DNA from: Mimachlamys varia
Taxonomy: Eukaryota; Mollusca; Bivalvia; Pectinida; Pectinidae
Length of the DNA stretch: 64,000 nt
Direction: 5' to 3'
NCBI GenBank assembly: GCA_947623455.1
Contig: OX392543.1
Coordinates: 20,768,757-20,832,756 of the forward strand
Position numbers and translations under genes: made by a program. Of the stretch, positions 1-12,303 are shown one piece after another (position 1 is the first letter of the stretch; each line of letters opens with the position of its first letter). The notes beneath the pieces are model-generated. The model saw only the letters and a program-made list of their open reading frames with translations. It had not been told where the DNA came from and searched no databases.

Positions 1-72
1 AACCAATATAAAGACCATATAGTCATACATGGTGTCTAGATTGACGTATATGTTAAGTTCCACAATGTGTCA

Positions 73-662
73 GATTATAGACAATTCAATCTAACAAACA
101 TGTTGTGTCATAGTCACAGGGTGTCAGATTAGACAGGTTAATCTGACCAATAATTTCTGTATCACAGGGTGACAGATTAGACAGGTTAATCTGACCAATA
201 ACCTCTGTATCACGGGGTGTCAGATAAAACAGGTTAATCTGACCAATATGTTGTGTTCCACAGGGTATCAGATAAAACAGGCTAATCTGACCAATATGTT
301 GTTATCCACAGGGTGTCAGATAAAACAGGTTAATCTGACCAATAACTTCTGTATCACAGGGTGTCAGATTAGACAGGTTAATCTGAACAATAATTTATGT
401 ATCGCAGGGTGTCAGATTAGACAGGTTAATCTGACCAACAATTTCTGTATCACAGGGTGTCAGATTAGACAGGTTAATCTGACCAATAATTTCTGCACAC
501 AAGGTGTCAGATTAGACAGGTTAATCTGACCAATAACTTTTGTATCACAGGGTGTCAGATTAGACAGGTTAATCTGACCAATAACTTCTGTATCACAGGG
601 TGTCAGATAAAACAGGTTAATCGGACCAATAACTTCTGTATTACAGAGTGTCAGATTAGACA
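73..662. repeat. 48-bp minisatellite, about 12 units, each with an internal inverted repeat
   Basis: Units start at GTGTCAG (121, 169 as GTGACAG, 217 and onward) with a regular 48-base period. Each unit contains GTCAGATTA and TAATCTGAC separated by 8 bases, so each can form a short hairpin. Because 48 is a multiple of 3, frames stay open on both strands (93 and 67 codons), but these are composition artefacts. Confidence 0.9.
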
Positions 663-1524
663 AGTATAATATTTACATAACAAACTTACTCATGTAAACC
701 ATATAATTGGATATTGAACCCTAGCTATCTGGTGCTCCTAGATTAAACGTCTGTCTGATCTAACTAATCCGTTTCTCCCAGTCCTGTGTACAGGATAAAA
801 CATATTTTGTATAAAAGCTCTCTCTGAGTCTGTCCAACAAGTGGCCTAGTCATTGCTTGGTGTTGATAAGGAATGGTCAGTAATTTATGGATCTCATCAT
901 ATATTTACCAGGAAGGGGTGAGGCTGAGGGGGCACAGCTTTATTGGCATCTGATAGAGATTATCTTGGACCTTGATGCTCAAAGCATTGTCAGCTTAACT
1001 TCAAAATTTCATAATATTCAAGTCATGATATCTTTAAAAAATACCGTATTCCATCGATAAATTTGTTCACTTCTTTTATGTTGATCATCAAAAGACAAGT
1101 TTAAGACACAAAATAAATTATCTATGAATTAAAAAAAAATCAAAAATTCAATGTTATTTACCCAATACTGCAAACCTTTAAAGCTTGGCTAATCATTGAA
1201 AGGTCACTGACCAAGTTCTTTCTGTTGAAAGATTTGTTAACTTGAAAGGAAATTTTCAATAATGTAAAAACTATAATTGGTTAGTATCTTGCTATATGAT
1301 GATGAACTTGTCTTTGCTTAAAAAAATCTTTTAAAATGAATAAGATTTTTAAAACATTTGGCAAATAGTTTTTACGGATTTGTTAATTTCCTTATTGAGT
1401 GAGTTGGTCTTATAATCATATAAGTATTTCGTGACTTATATAAATTTTCAAATATTCTTCAGTTAATTGTTTACAAAAAGTGGTTGCTGATATAATTTTC
1501 CAAATAATCTTCAGAAAAATGTTT

Positions 1525-1617
1525 ACTCATTTTATTGATATTTAAAGAAACATTTGAACTCTTCTCATTCAAAGGATTGAATAAAGCATTATGAATTTTC
1601 AAGGATGAATAGGTTAA
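1525..1617 (+). repeat. 88-bp fold-back element, degenerate copy (forward)
   Basis: Keeps CATTTGAACTCTTC, ATTCAAAGGATTGAATA and CATTATGAATTTTCA; the left terminus is eroded. Confidence 0.55.
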
Positions 1618-2234
1618 TATCTATCTATAAGCTGACTATTAATATATTGCAGTAATTAATTTTGTAAGTTAATTAGCCCTTGATTATCTCCCTTGTTATT
1701 GCTAAAATTCTTCTGTTATAAATATTATATTCTGTATCTATATCGTAACTTATATGAGAAACTTCAAAAGATAAAACATGTAAATGTCCTTTTCCCTTGG
1801 GAAGTTAATAAATTGCATATCGCCTATAGCACTTTAACATTAGTTTTTAATTTTTAGAATTAAGATATTTGTCTGTTTATGATAGTTCCACTCCGGTTTC
1901 TCGGTTATCCAATTATTATCACTGAATAAGAAACTTTCTCAAAGTAACCTTATATACGATCGTTGAAATTATTAAGATAAAAGTGTCAGAAAATGAAATT
2001 TTATGTGTCTGCTACACCAACCTTTGCCAAAAATCAACAGGTCGTCTTGATTAATTTATCTGAAACCTTTTTTTTGTAAAAATTATTTGAGTATAAACAT
2101 AACAGGGGCAGGAAAAGTTGGGACAGCTTCACTCCATTTTCGTTTTTTTTTTTTTTCAAAATTCCGAAGTTTTCTTTTAGTTTGATATTTTAGAATATAA
2201 CAATTAATTTAATTAACTTGAAGTTGGTTTTAAA

Positions 2235-2264
2235 TTGTTCTTTTTTTGTCTTTTACAGGTAAGT
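2235..2264 (+). promoter_or_regulatory. Candidate recursive splice site (zero-length exon motif)
   Basis: A pyrimidine tract TTGTTCTTTTTTTGTCTTTT runs into ACAG, immediately followed by GTAAGTG, with the junction at 2258/2259. This is the acceptor-donor juxtaposition that defines recursive splice (ratchet) sites in long introns. A good downstream donor GTAAGT at 2579 would make 2259-2578 a recursive-splice exon of 320 bases. If that exon were retained after a phase-1 first exon ending in G, the frame would read GGT AAG TGA and stop at once. Confidence 0.5.
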
Positions 2265-2344
2265 GAAAATATCCAGCTGTTTACAGATGAAGCTAGCTGC
2301 TTCTGATCATCGAAGATCCACGAAGTGCAGAGACAGACCCAATT

Positions 2345-2455
2345 ACCATCACCATAGTAACGACAGTGACCTATTTACCATTGCCAAAGTAACAACAGTG
2401 ACCTATTTACCATTTCTATAGTAACCACTGTGACCTATTTACCATTACCATGAGT
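2345..2455. repeat. Short tandem repeat, about 36 bp, three to four units
   Basis: GTGACCTATTTACCATT recurs with AGTAAC-type linkers. It lies inside the 2259-2578 candidate recursive-splice exon. Confidence 0.7.
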
Positions 2456-2640
2456 GCTAGCACTATCTTTGTCAGTGCAGCATGTAAAGTGTATACTATC
2501 ATCATGGTTATGATGGTGACCTACATGACAAATGGATGTCATTCGTTTCCTTATGAGTGACATACATTCAATTTCCATGTAAGTTTACTAACAGGTGGTG
2601 ATTCAATGAAGGAAAAAATAGAAATGAGATTTCAACCAAT

Positions 2641-2730
2641 CATTTAACATCTTCAACCCTAAAATTTCATGATGAACTTTTCCAACCATTGAATTGGAAG
2701 AGTTCAAATGTGATTTTAGAGTTGAATGTA
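2641..2730 (-). repeat. 88-bp fold-back element (reverse)
   Basis: AAAATTTCATGATGAACTTT, then TTGAATTGGAAGAGTTCAAA; termini partly eroded. Confidence 0.75.
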
Positions 2731-3002
2731 TGTCTTCATTCCCCAAGGAGTAATTTCTATCTATGCATGTAGACAAAAGATTAATATTTGGTCATATAAC
2801 TGTAAAATGGGAAGCTGGTTTCACTTGCGTGCATGTAGCTTGCTCTAACATGTGGAATAAATTATAAGGTTTGAAAAGTATACAGATGCAAATTTGACAC
2901 TGATTAATTTGTTAAATGACATGAGAAGTGAATCATCACTGAAGTTATTTAATACAGCTACCTGATGTTCTTACAATATAATATATGTTTACTATCCATC
3001 CT

Positions 3003-3092
3003 TAACTCATTGACCCTTGAAATTTCATAATGGACTATTCCAACCTTGGAATTGGAAGAGTTCAAATGTGACTTCTGAGGTTCGTGATTTAA
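3003..3092 (-). repeat. 88-bp fold-back element (reverse)
   Basis: AACTCATTGACCCTTGAAAT start; right terminus diverged. Confidence 0.8.
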
Positions 3093-3834
3093 TGACCTAT
3101 CAGATCAGTTATCTTTTCCTGCCCAATTCCTTTACCTGATATAACTAAATTCCCTTATCCCCCCCCCCCCCTTTCACTTGCAAGGGGACATTACTCCATG
3201 GTGTATTGATGTTTGTGTCACCTGACCTGCCCCACCCACCCTATCCCCTACGTGATGCCAATACACACTGTTTTGCCATAGCTATGATTTTAACCTAGCA
3301 CAGTTTGCCCCCTGTGTGACCCGCCCCACCCAGCCAGATCTGCCTAATCTAGTCCCACCCACACTGACAAGTTCCATGTTAGTCCTCCGCAGTCCTGTTC
3401 ATGATAATCATGTCGCGTCCAACCCGGATATACTCTGTTCTCAGCCTCCAAGTATATGTCTGTGCGTGTGTAACAGTCTTTGACAGTAGGATATGACTTC
3501 ATACGTATAGAAGTAAAAAATCTGAGAAGACACATATTGCTCAGCAAGGATCAGACAGTGCAACACATTACACCAATTCACTACATGTTCCAGCTAACTT
3601 TATCAAGTGATGATATTGAAGCAAGCCTATATTTTCAATTATGTGGGAGAAAACATTTTTTTCTGCGACTGCCTCTATTTTGGTTAGGATATTTTGGGGA
3701 TTCTAGCTACAATAAGTAGACTTGGCCAGTATACAGGAATTGTGTGTATTAACACTAATTGTCTAATGGCCTCTTTACAGACTATTCTGTATCTACAATG
3801 TACCACACACATTACAGCCACAAACAGTGGCAGC

Positions 3835-4600
3835 TTCTTCATGTGAAGGGTTGATAACTAGGTCACAGGGGTCAACAAGGTCAAAAGTCAACAAGATCAA
3901 AAGGCTTTGACAGCCACATTAGGGGGTCAATAACTAGGTCACAGGGGTCAACAAGTTCAAAAGGCTTTGGCAGCCACATGTTAGGGTTCAATAACTAGGT
4001 CACAGGGGTCAACAAGATGAAAAGGCGTTGGCAGCCATATTAGGGGTCATTAACTAGGTCACAGGGGTCAACAAGTTAAAAAGGCTTTGACAGCCACATG
4101 TTAGGGGTCAATAACTAGGTCACAGGGGTCAACAAGATCAAAAGGCTTTGACAGCCACAATAGGGTTCAATAACTAGGTCACAGGGGTTAACAAGTTCAA
4201 AGCGCTTTGGCAGCCACATGTTAGGGGATCAAGGGGTTCAACAAGGAATTGCTTAAGTCAGAATTGTCACAGGTGTCAAGAAGGTAAAAGTTTCTGGCAG
4301 TCAAAATTGTCAGAGTTTGATAACTAAGGTCACAGGTGTCAACAAGGTCAAAAGCTTTGCCAGTCAGATATGTATGGGTTATAGCTGAATTCAAAAGGTC
4401 AACAAGAAGAAAAAGATTTGGCAGCCATATCTTAGGATCAGTATATATATGGGGCTTTTGCAACTAGATTTCAGGTTAATATCTGGTCACATAACCAAGT
4501 AAGGTCAAAAGGCCTCTCTAGCATACATGTATGTCATTGGTCAATATCTAGGTCAAGGAGTCAACAAGGTCATAAGGCTTTGGCAGACAAAGGTCAATAA
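3835..4600. repeat. About 60-bp tandem array with GGTCACAGGGGTCAAC core
   Basis: Cores at 3861, 3937, 3998, 4057 and 4118 are spaced 59-76 bases apart; units decay after about 4250. The recurrent words are TAACTAGGTCACAGGGGTCA, AAAAGGCTTTG and CAGCCACAT. Confidence 0.85.
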
Positions 4601-5128
4601 CTCTTGACTGTCAAATACAAATAATGTTTGATAAAAATCACATGTTAAAGTAACTCCTATTTTGTGATATAGAAAAGGATAACAATATCTATATCAAATA
4701 ATGTTTATGTGAAACTTGTGCTAAAAACTTGGGCATCTAGCAGATCGTGATGAGTAAATCTGTTGTACTCCGTCCTATCTGATATAAAACCCATCAAAGT
4801 CACATCCGTTTAGCATTACACCAGCGGTGCTGATAGACTAATGGGTGGAAAAGATACAACACAACAACTACTGTCTAATTTCATTAAAACTTCCTCGTTT
4901 CTAACGTCAGGGCGTACTGGACAAAAGATTACACAGGGCAAGAGAATGCAAAGGTCATATGTGTGAGCTAATCCATAAATTGGTAGCCCTCCCCAAAATG
5001 AATTTAAGTAGTAATTCTGTCTCTTGGTAATTATATAACTGTTCCTCATTGGATATGCAAAGGCAATATCACTGTTTTATATATAACTACCTTATTTGTT
5101 TAGCAATAAGCCCATGCCTGACAATAAG

Positions 5129-5146
5129 CCCCCCCCCCCCCCCCCC
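5129..5146. repeat. Poly-C run (18)
   Basis: A pure C tract following AATAAG, likely length-polymorphic. A similar shorter run (13 C) lies at 3159-3171. Confidence 0.9.
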
Positions 5147-6049
5147 ACGCCCTTCATGTATGTCTAATGTCTATAGCAGTTCAAGAGATGATGTTTCAAT
5201 GTCCTTGGCAACGTAAACTGGAAGGGGACTGACTGTTCCATCTATTGATACACCCCCCCTGCCTGTGTCAGGGCAGTTACAAGTACATTTGAACCAACCC
5301 CTCCCAATCTTTACTCATGTCATTCCTGAGGCCCGCCTCACCTAGTAGGGTTTTCCCCTGACTGACATGAGTTGCCTCCCTTGGGTGCGGTAATCACTGG
5401 ACAATGCGTAGGTTCTACTGGAGCTAGAATATATGTAATTGCAACAGACAGAGACAGTTTAAGCGAAAAGACCCCAGTGAATGGTAAACATTCCTTACGT
5501 GCCAGCACCATATTATCACAGGAAGCTTTCAAGCCACAATGTAAGACAACAAGAAGCTGTTATGTGTTAAGAGTACATTTTAAAAGATCCCTCATAAAAA
5601 GTTTGTATTTGGTCTCCACCTGATTTCCATTGACTATTCCTTGTTGACAAATGGTGACATGTCAAAATTGGCAAGATTGTCTTGTGATATGCATAATAAT
5701 ATATTTTGTCGGGTCAAATTTTGTGTTGGAAAATCAATGGATTTGCGCCTCGTTCTGACGCCTCAATGAGAGAATTTGTATTCTGTTTATCATGCAGTCA
5801 GTTCATCCATTCAAGAGTTCCTCTTGGGAGATTTATTGTTGTGGTTAAAAATTGCATGGGTCTTATTCTATACAAAGTTACGACCTTTATTCATCACCTT
5901 GGCTACCTGCTGCAGTCACCTTGTAACAGTTGTCTTAGGCATGTGTCCATCTGGTACGATTTGAGAGTGTTGCACATTTTGGAAATCATTACAGTATTAA
6001 TATCCATCCCCCTTGTAGATTTTGAAACCAATGTTTTTTTTGAAATGTT

Positions 6050-6132
6050 GACTGTACAGATGGCTTACAATGCTCCTCAATGTATAGGCTACTGTACAGA
6101 TGGCTTACAATGCTCCTCAATGTATAGGCTAT
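6050..6132. repeat. Exact 42-bp tandem duplication
   Basis: The word CTGTACAGATGGCTTACAAT and the following bases to TATAGGCTA occur twice back to back. The duplication is in frame with a 142-codon open frame that otherwise shows no protein-like features. Confidence 0.85.
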
Positions 6133-6439
6133 AGTAGCTACTTTTACTACAACAGTCCTCTAGTCCCTCCCCCCCCCCTCCAATGTTTGTGTGTATAGTG
6201 ACTTAATATATAACCAGTGGTTCCTTTCCCTGCCCCCTATCATCTCTCTACTGATTTAAGTATAGTGGCTACAGTCCCCTATCTCCCTCAGCCCCAGTCG
6301 CTTGTAGCAGTCCCATATTCCTTCTCTGCTCCCCCACCTTCTCCAATGTTTGTATTTTATGGCTACTGTTCTTACTTCAGCTCCTTTCTCCTGCCCCTAC
6401 CATTCATCCTTCAATTCAATATCTGGGTATAGTGGCTAC

Positions 6440-7165
6440 TAGTATTACTACAGTCCCCCCTCCCCCTCCCCTAATCTTTGTATGAAGTGGCAGTCCCCCC
6501 CAGGTTGCCCCCCCCCCCTCCCCCAATGTTTGTGTGTACTGACAGTCCCGCCCAGGTTCCCCCCCCCTCCCTCAATGTTTGTGTGAATGGCCCATCCCAC
6601 CCCCAGGTTGCCCTCTCCCCAATGTTTGTGTGTAGTACTGGCAGTCCCGCTCAGGTTGCCCCCCCCCCCACCTTTCCTCCAATTTTTGAGTGTGGTGGCA
6701 GTCCCGTACAGGTTGCCCTCTCCCCCATTGTTTGTGTGTAGTGGCAGTCCTGCCCAGGTTGCCCCCCCCTCCCCCAATGTTTGTCCGGCCCCCAGTTTGC
6801 CCTCTCACTGATTGTTTGTGTGTAGTGGCAGTCCCGCCCAGGTTGCCCCCCCCCCCTCCCCCATTGTTTGTGTGTAGTGGCAGTTCCGCCCAGGTTGCCC
6901 TCTCCCCATTGTTTGTGTGTAGTGGCAGTCCCGCCCAGGTTGCCCTCTCCCAATTGTTTGTGTGTATAGTGGCAGTCCCGCCCAGGTTGCCCCCCCCTCC
7001 CCCAGTGTTTGTCCCGCCCCCAGTTTGCCCTCTCACCGATTGTTTGTGTGTAGTGGCAGTCCCGCCCAGGTTGCCCCCCCCCCCTCCCCCAGTGTTTGTC
7101 CCGCCCCCAGTTTGCCCTCTCACCGATTGTTTGTGTGTGTAGTGGCAGTCCCGCCCAGGTTGCCC
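6440..7165. repeat. C-rich minisatellite with GTGTAGTGGCAGTCCCGCCC core
   Basis: About 13 units combine TTTGTGTGTAGTGGCAGTCC, GCCCAGGTTGCCC and C-runs of 6-10 with TCCCCCA. Several open frames of up to 183 codons on both strands are repeat artefacts. The minus strand carries many G-runs and could form G-quadruplexes. Confidence 0.9.
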
Positions 7166-8078
7166 AGCTCACAGCTGGAGTTAGTTACTACAACACTTCT
7201 ATAGTAATTGTTTTATATGTCATACTGTCAGCTGTCATATAGAATTATCTCCACTTAGCCGAGCTCTCCTCTCTGACATAGTGTCTGACAGAGGACCGTT
7301 CTCCACTAATAATTACGCCTCTTCAAGCCCTGTGCTAATTTTACCAGTAGTAAACTGTTTGTGGAATTGGATACGTGTTGTCATAGCGATATGATTTGTA
7401 GAGGATGACAAGTTGTTTTGATTGCAGGTCAACAACAATACATGACACTCATTTCTGTCAACATCCCTCATTTTTGTTTCATATCAAATATTAATATCTC
7501 TTTCATGATGGGCTGAGTTGTTTTCTAGGTCAAGATTTGATATCGTTGGTGTTCCAAATCAAAAAGTCACAAATTGATAGATACGGTGTGCAATTATTAT
7601 CAGCAAGGGAAGCAATTTGATGTGAACGTCAGTAACAATTTGACAGTCACGATTTTGATGTGTATTAATCATTATCAACAGGGGAAATCGAAATTTGCTA
7701 CAGAAATTGTAAATTACATCGTATCTTCCTTGAAAACATCCTGAAACCAAAATAATCTATCCATGTTTCAATTCTTCCATGATTTATTTTTAACTTATCA
7801 GATTTTATCAGACAATTTCATCATAAAGGATAATTTTAATTTAGAACATGGCTGCTACAACAAAAAATATTCGCAAATTTTCCGTAGAATCTTCCGTTAC
7901 ATATAATTTCCCTTAATTACCATATTCATCATAATTAGCACTGTAAACAATACTGAGTGCATTTAATTTAAGCTTATAGGGGGACATTTATGGAGATCAA
8001 AATGATCTTTTATTGATTTTGTATATCAATGTCTTATTGAATTCATTTATTAAAGTTTCCTTTGGCTACCAAATTTGT

Positions 8079-8166
8079 AACTCATTCACCCCTAAATATA
8101 CATTTGAACTCTTCCAATTCAAATGTTGGAATAGTTCATCATGAAATTTCAGGGTTGAGTGGGTTA
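8079..8166 (+). repeat. 88-bp fold-back element (forward)
   Basis: AACTCATTCACCCCTAAATA to CAGGGTTGAGTGGGTTA; faces the next copy head to head. Confidence 0.9.
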
Positions 8167-8169
8167 ATA

Positions 8170-8250
8170 AATCATTCACCCTTGCAATTTTTTGTTGGAA
8201 CTATTTCAAACTTTGAACTGGGAGAGTTTGAATGTTTTCCGAGGAGTCCA
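8170..8250 (-). repeat. 88-bp fold-back element, partial (reverse)
   Basis: ATCATTCACCCTTGCAATTT and TTTGAACTGGGAGAGTTTGA; right terminus lost. Confidence 0.7.
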
Positions 8251-8420
8251 TGGGAGTATTAATTAGAATAATAAAACTTAATCTACGTCATCCTTTATGG
8301 AAAGTGGATCTCACCATGAAATCCAGACATAAAAATCTGTGCATGTGCTGTTAATCATTGATTAGGACTGGTCAGATCTGGAGGGGGTGTACACGTGTGT
8401 GTTCTATATAGTTTTATTTA

Positions 8421-8503
8421 CTCAATTCACCCTTAAAACTTCATAATGAACTATTCCAAGCTTTGAATAGGAATATCTCAAGTGTGTTTTCAGGGGTTAA
8501 GTG
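8421..8503 (-). repeat. 88-bp fold-back element (reverse)
   Basis: CTCAATTCACCCTTAAAACT to TTTTCAGGGGTTAAGTG; a forward copy follows 12 bases later. Confidence 0.85.
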
Positions 8504-8515
8504 TGAAGGGGGTCA

Positions 8516-8602
8516 GCTCATTCACCCCTGAAGACACATTTGAACTTTCCCAATTCAAAGGTTAGAAGAGTTTACTATGAAATTACAGGGGTGAATGGAT
8601 TA
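8516..8602 (+). repeat. 88-bp fold-back element (forward), near-consensus
   Basis: GCTCATTCACCCCTGAAGAC to TTACAGGGGTGAATGGATT. Confidence 0.9.
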
Positions 8603-11600
8603 TAGAGAAAAGAACTTATAGGGGATGTACTTAAAATTACAGTAAATGTGGTATTTCATGATATTTAGTTATAATCATCATAAAATATTCTACAACTTTT
8701 TTCCATTATTGTTTGGTCCGAAAGGGTGAATTACCCTGAACATGTTAAAAATTGTCCAGATTTCTAAACAGAAGACAGAAAGTGTGAGGAAGACATTACA
8801 CTTTAGACTGTAGTTGATGAGAAAGTATTTTGGAGATCACTTTAAACAAGTTTAAAGTCTATCACATTCATCTAATGCTATTCCGACACTCTACAGACGA
8901 TGGAGGAGCCTATTAGAGCAGCTCGGACATGTTTTTTCTGTATCATATAACGACCAATAGCCTCAACATTGATCTACTCCGCAGAAAATCCGGGGAACGA
9001 CTTTGTTAGAATCTGCTGATGATGATACAGGAGATACTTTATCAGGCTTAATCAGGTACAGGATAAGAAAGTGAACAAATCAAAACAAATTAGTATTTGT
9101 TTTTTCTTTCTTTTTTTCTCAGAGACGAAAGATACATAACGGAACTAGATGTTTTTTGCTCCTTGTCGATTCTGTTTTGCAGTGTTTTCAAAGATTCTTC
9201 TGAATCTGGTTTCTGTATGTTACATACGCATATGGAACTTTTGTCACTGACCCAGTTTCAGAGATTACATTTGGACCGTGTTTGTCAACACATGGGCAAA
9301 ATATAACCAACTTGACCCGAATTTTATCCAATGTGAGAATAGTTTATGAACCCCTTGAACTTTGACCTCAAATATGTTGACTCTTATTTGGCCAATCAGA
9401 AAGAATCAATTTGTCAATGATTTTTGTTTTGACATTTTGTTGTAATAAGAAAGTGCCATAATTTTAGGATATATATGATTATTTTATTGCAATATGATTT
9501 AATATATTGACATGCATCCTGGATCAAGTTGTAACTTGCACTTAAGTCTACAGGGAACTTTGACCTGAGTTTTGTCGTAAATCTCAATCTGAATTAAGCA
9601 GCAAACAGGATCTCTGTGGTTAGTGTTTATTTTATCATCCCATTATCGTTTGTTGATCATTCCTGTTTACATATACATGTATATATTATATTGAAATGTC
9701 AAATAATCTTTTGTTGGAATGATAACATTAATATATTTCAATCCTGACTAATCAAATTTATTCCCCCCATGACTAATCCCAAGTTATATTACGGTCTTTG
9801 AAATTCAAATTTTCTTAAAAATTAAGTTTTTAAATTTCTTAAAGCATATATGAATTTGCAGTTTTTATCAAACAATTTCAAACAGATATTTAATATGTTA
9901 AAGATGTACTTCACCCCATCAATATGAAATACTATAGTCTGAGCATCAAATCCTTATGACCAATAATAATTTTTTTTCAAAACAAAAATTATTTTTTGAG
10001 TACATCACATTCATATAAATATGGAAATGTGTCAGGAGTGCATCACGCTTAAAGACTAAAAGTAAACACGAGCAATTTATTGTTTGACATATTGTTTACT
10101 CAATTGGATAAAAGTGTTAGATAAACATCTCATTACTTTAGTGGAGTGTATAAATATCACACGAGCCGCGCTAGAAGGGCAGAGGAAGCCGCAAACTAGT
10201 CCAGGCTACAACCCAGTGACAGATGCAGTTATATTGTTTGACAGAAAAATTACGGTGATGATATGAGTTGTTCGCTACAGGATACAAGTAGGGAGCATGT
10301 AGGATGGTGGTCCATAACATAATTCAGTTAAGGGAACAAATTACCTTGTGCTTTTACTACATGTATGACCTTCTGTATCTCCTTTTCATAAAGAGTTCGC
10401 ATACTCTATTGGAAAATATCTGTATGAACTAGTTTTCATTACCGACATCAGCTAAAAATGGTTAAGTAATACTTTTGAATCAATTTATGGCATTCTAAAG
10501 GAATAAAGAATAAAACAATTCTAAATGAATGTTTAAATGAACAAAGTAAAATGATAAAAAGGGGGATAACTCTTGATACCAGCAGGGAGCATTGCATTAG
10601 GTGCTCTGTAACATAACCTTCCATATAGTTCAGACATATTTAAGGGAACATGCTACCTTAATGATGCTATATATACCAGTTCTTTATGTCATTCTCAAAA
10701 TGTGAATTTAACAAAATTGTTTTAATTCAAATTTTATTCTTATCATATAGAGAGCTTGTCTGATATACATGTAGATATCACTTTCTATAAAATCAGTTTT
10801 CAGGGAACTTTATAACACATATACCATGTTCACGTAAAGTTCCAAATATAACCTCACCATAATTTATCTACTGTCTTGCTTTTAATGTGTCCAATGGGTT
10901 AGAGTAGTAGTTTTTTTGGCTTGATAAGATTGGAACATTCTTCAGTTCTTATTTTCCCAAGTTGCTATAAAAACAACAAATTATGTGAGGTTGAATACAA
11001 GCTTCGAGGTCAAATATAAACTAATTGAAAAACAACTTTTCAGGTAATTAACTTCCAAATACTTACGGCTAGTTTATGCAGGTATTCTTATTATGCAGTC
11101 TCTATACATGTAGTTAGATTTTTCGCGATGCTGTAGTTATATTGTGCAATTTGTCTCTTGTTTTAAAACAGTTGTCAATATAATTTTCTTTCCAAATTGG
11201 TTCCAATACAAGATTAAACCGTTTATTCCTTTACAAATTGATGCAAAAATGAATTCTTGTTAAAATATCGGCAGAACTGATGAAAGAAGAATGGCCCATG
11301 GAGAAAAAATAAATTCCATGGTGTAATCCGTCTCATTTGAGGAAAACGAGCGTTGATCTTGCTGAAGTAATTACATATATTATACCAGCCAAATTGTTTG
11401 AAATTGAATGATTTCATTTGGAAAGTGAAGAGACTAGAATATGTAAGAACGTAAAATTAAGTCGTATGCAGAAACTCAATCTTAGTCAATAACACTCTTG
11501 TTGTTCTTCATCAGATTCAAAAACTAGAAAAACAAGCAGCGGCTTAAAGTTAGGGCTTTGTAAGGAGATTGATTGGGATGTTGAACAGCCATGTAATTTG

Positions 11601-12078
11601 GTTGAAAATGCAACTTATTTTTTTTCCCTCCTGTTTCTGACTTGAACTGAATTCTCAGCAGGCGATTTCTGAAAACAAAATCTGAATCTTGTAGGAGCTT
11701 TAATGAATGCGTAACAACCTAGAATTACGTTAGGGAGGATTTTTCTTTTATGTTCCGACGGAAGAATTTCCAAGTATGGTCGCGAGTTGTAGCTATTGTG
11801 CAACTGGCATAGACATGTAGATTGTTGCGTAAAGGATCCAGGGAGTTCGTTTTAGAAATTCTCAGTTAATTAACCGTATTCGGAATTTTGGTAAAATCAA
11901 TAGAAACTATTGATAGATTTCTCTGGAGTAGAATTTCTTTAAAACAGAAAAAAATAGATAAAAACACCGAACATATGTATTTTTTAGGTTAGGGGTGTAC
12001 CAGTCAATTGAGATAAAGTCATTTGGCTTTAGTATATTGGAGATGTGTTTAGGTATAGTAATCACAGGTAAACAAAGA

Positions 12079-12164
12079 TTCACTCACCCCTGAACATGCA
12101 TTTAAACTCTTCCAAATCAATGATTGGAATAGTCCATTATGGAATTTCAGGGGTGAATATGTTA
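12079..12164 (+). repeat. 88-bp fold-back element (forward)
   Basis: TCACTCACCCCTGAACATGC to TTTCAGGGGTGAATATGTTA. Confidence 0.9.
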
Positions 12165-12218
12165 ATTAATTGAATATATACATAATTATTTATAACTTAA
12201 ACTAATCATTCCATAATC

Positions 12219-12303
12219 AATTTACCTCTGAGGACACAGTTATAAATCCTTCAAATTCAAAGGTTTAAATTTTTCATTATAAATTTTCAGGGGTGAGTGA
12301 ATT
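12219..12303 (+). repeat. 88-bp fold-back element (forward), diverged
   Basis: TTTACCTCTGAGGACACAGT to TTTTCAGGGGTGAGTGAATT, 55 bases after the previous copy. Confidence 0.8.

Noticed and set aside
73..662. CRISPR-like regular repeat array
   Set aside because: Units are contiguous tandem repeats without unique spacers, and the genome is eukaryotic.
248..663. Open frames of 93 (+) and 67 (-) codons
   Set aside because: They are periodic translations of the 48-bp array (CQIRQVNLTNN repeated), with no gene context.
2450..2560. Small frame starting MSAST with a hydrophobic, signal-peptide-like stretch, considered as Egfr exon 1
   Set aside because: It stops at TGA (2558) and no adequate donor gives the required phase 1 ending in G after the hydrophobic part.
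5706..6134. 142-codon open frame
   Set aside because: No recognisable domain, biased composition, and its end consists of a tandem 42-bp duplication; no splice signals or neighbours support it.
6448..7204. Several overlapping open frames of 71-183 codons on both strands
   Set aside because: They fall in the C-rich minisatellite and translate to low-complexity Gly/Thr/Pro repeats.
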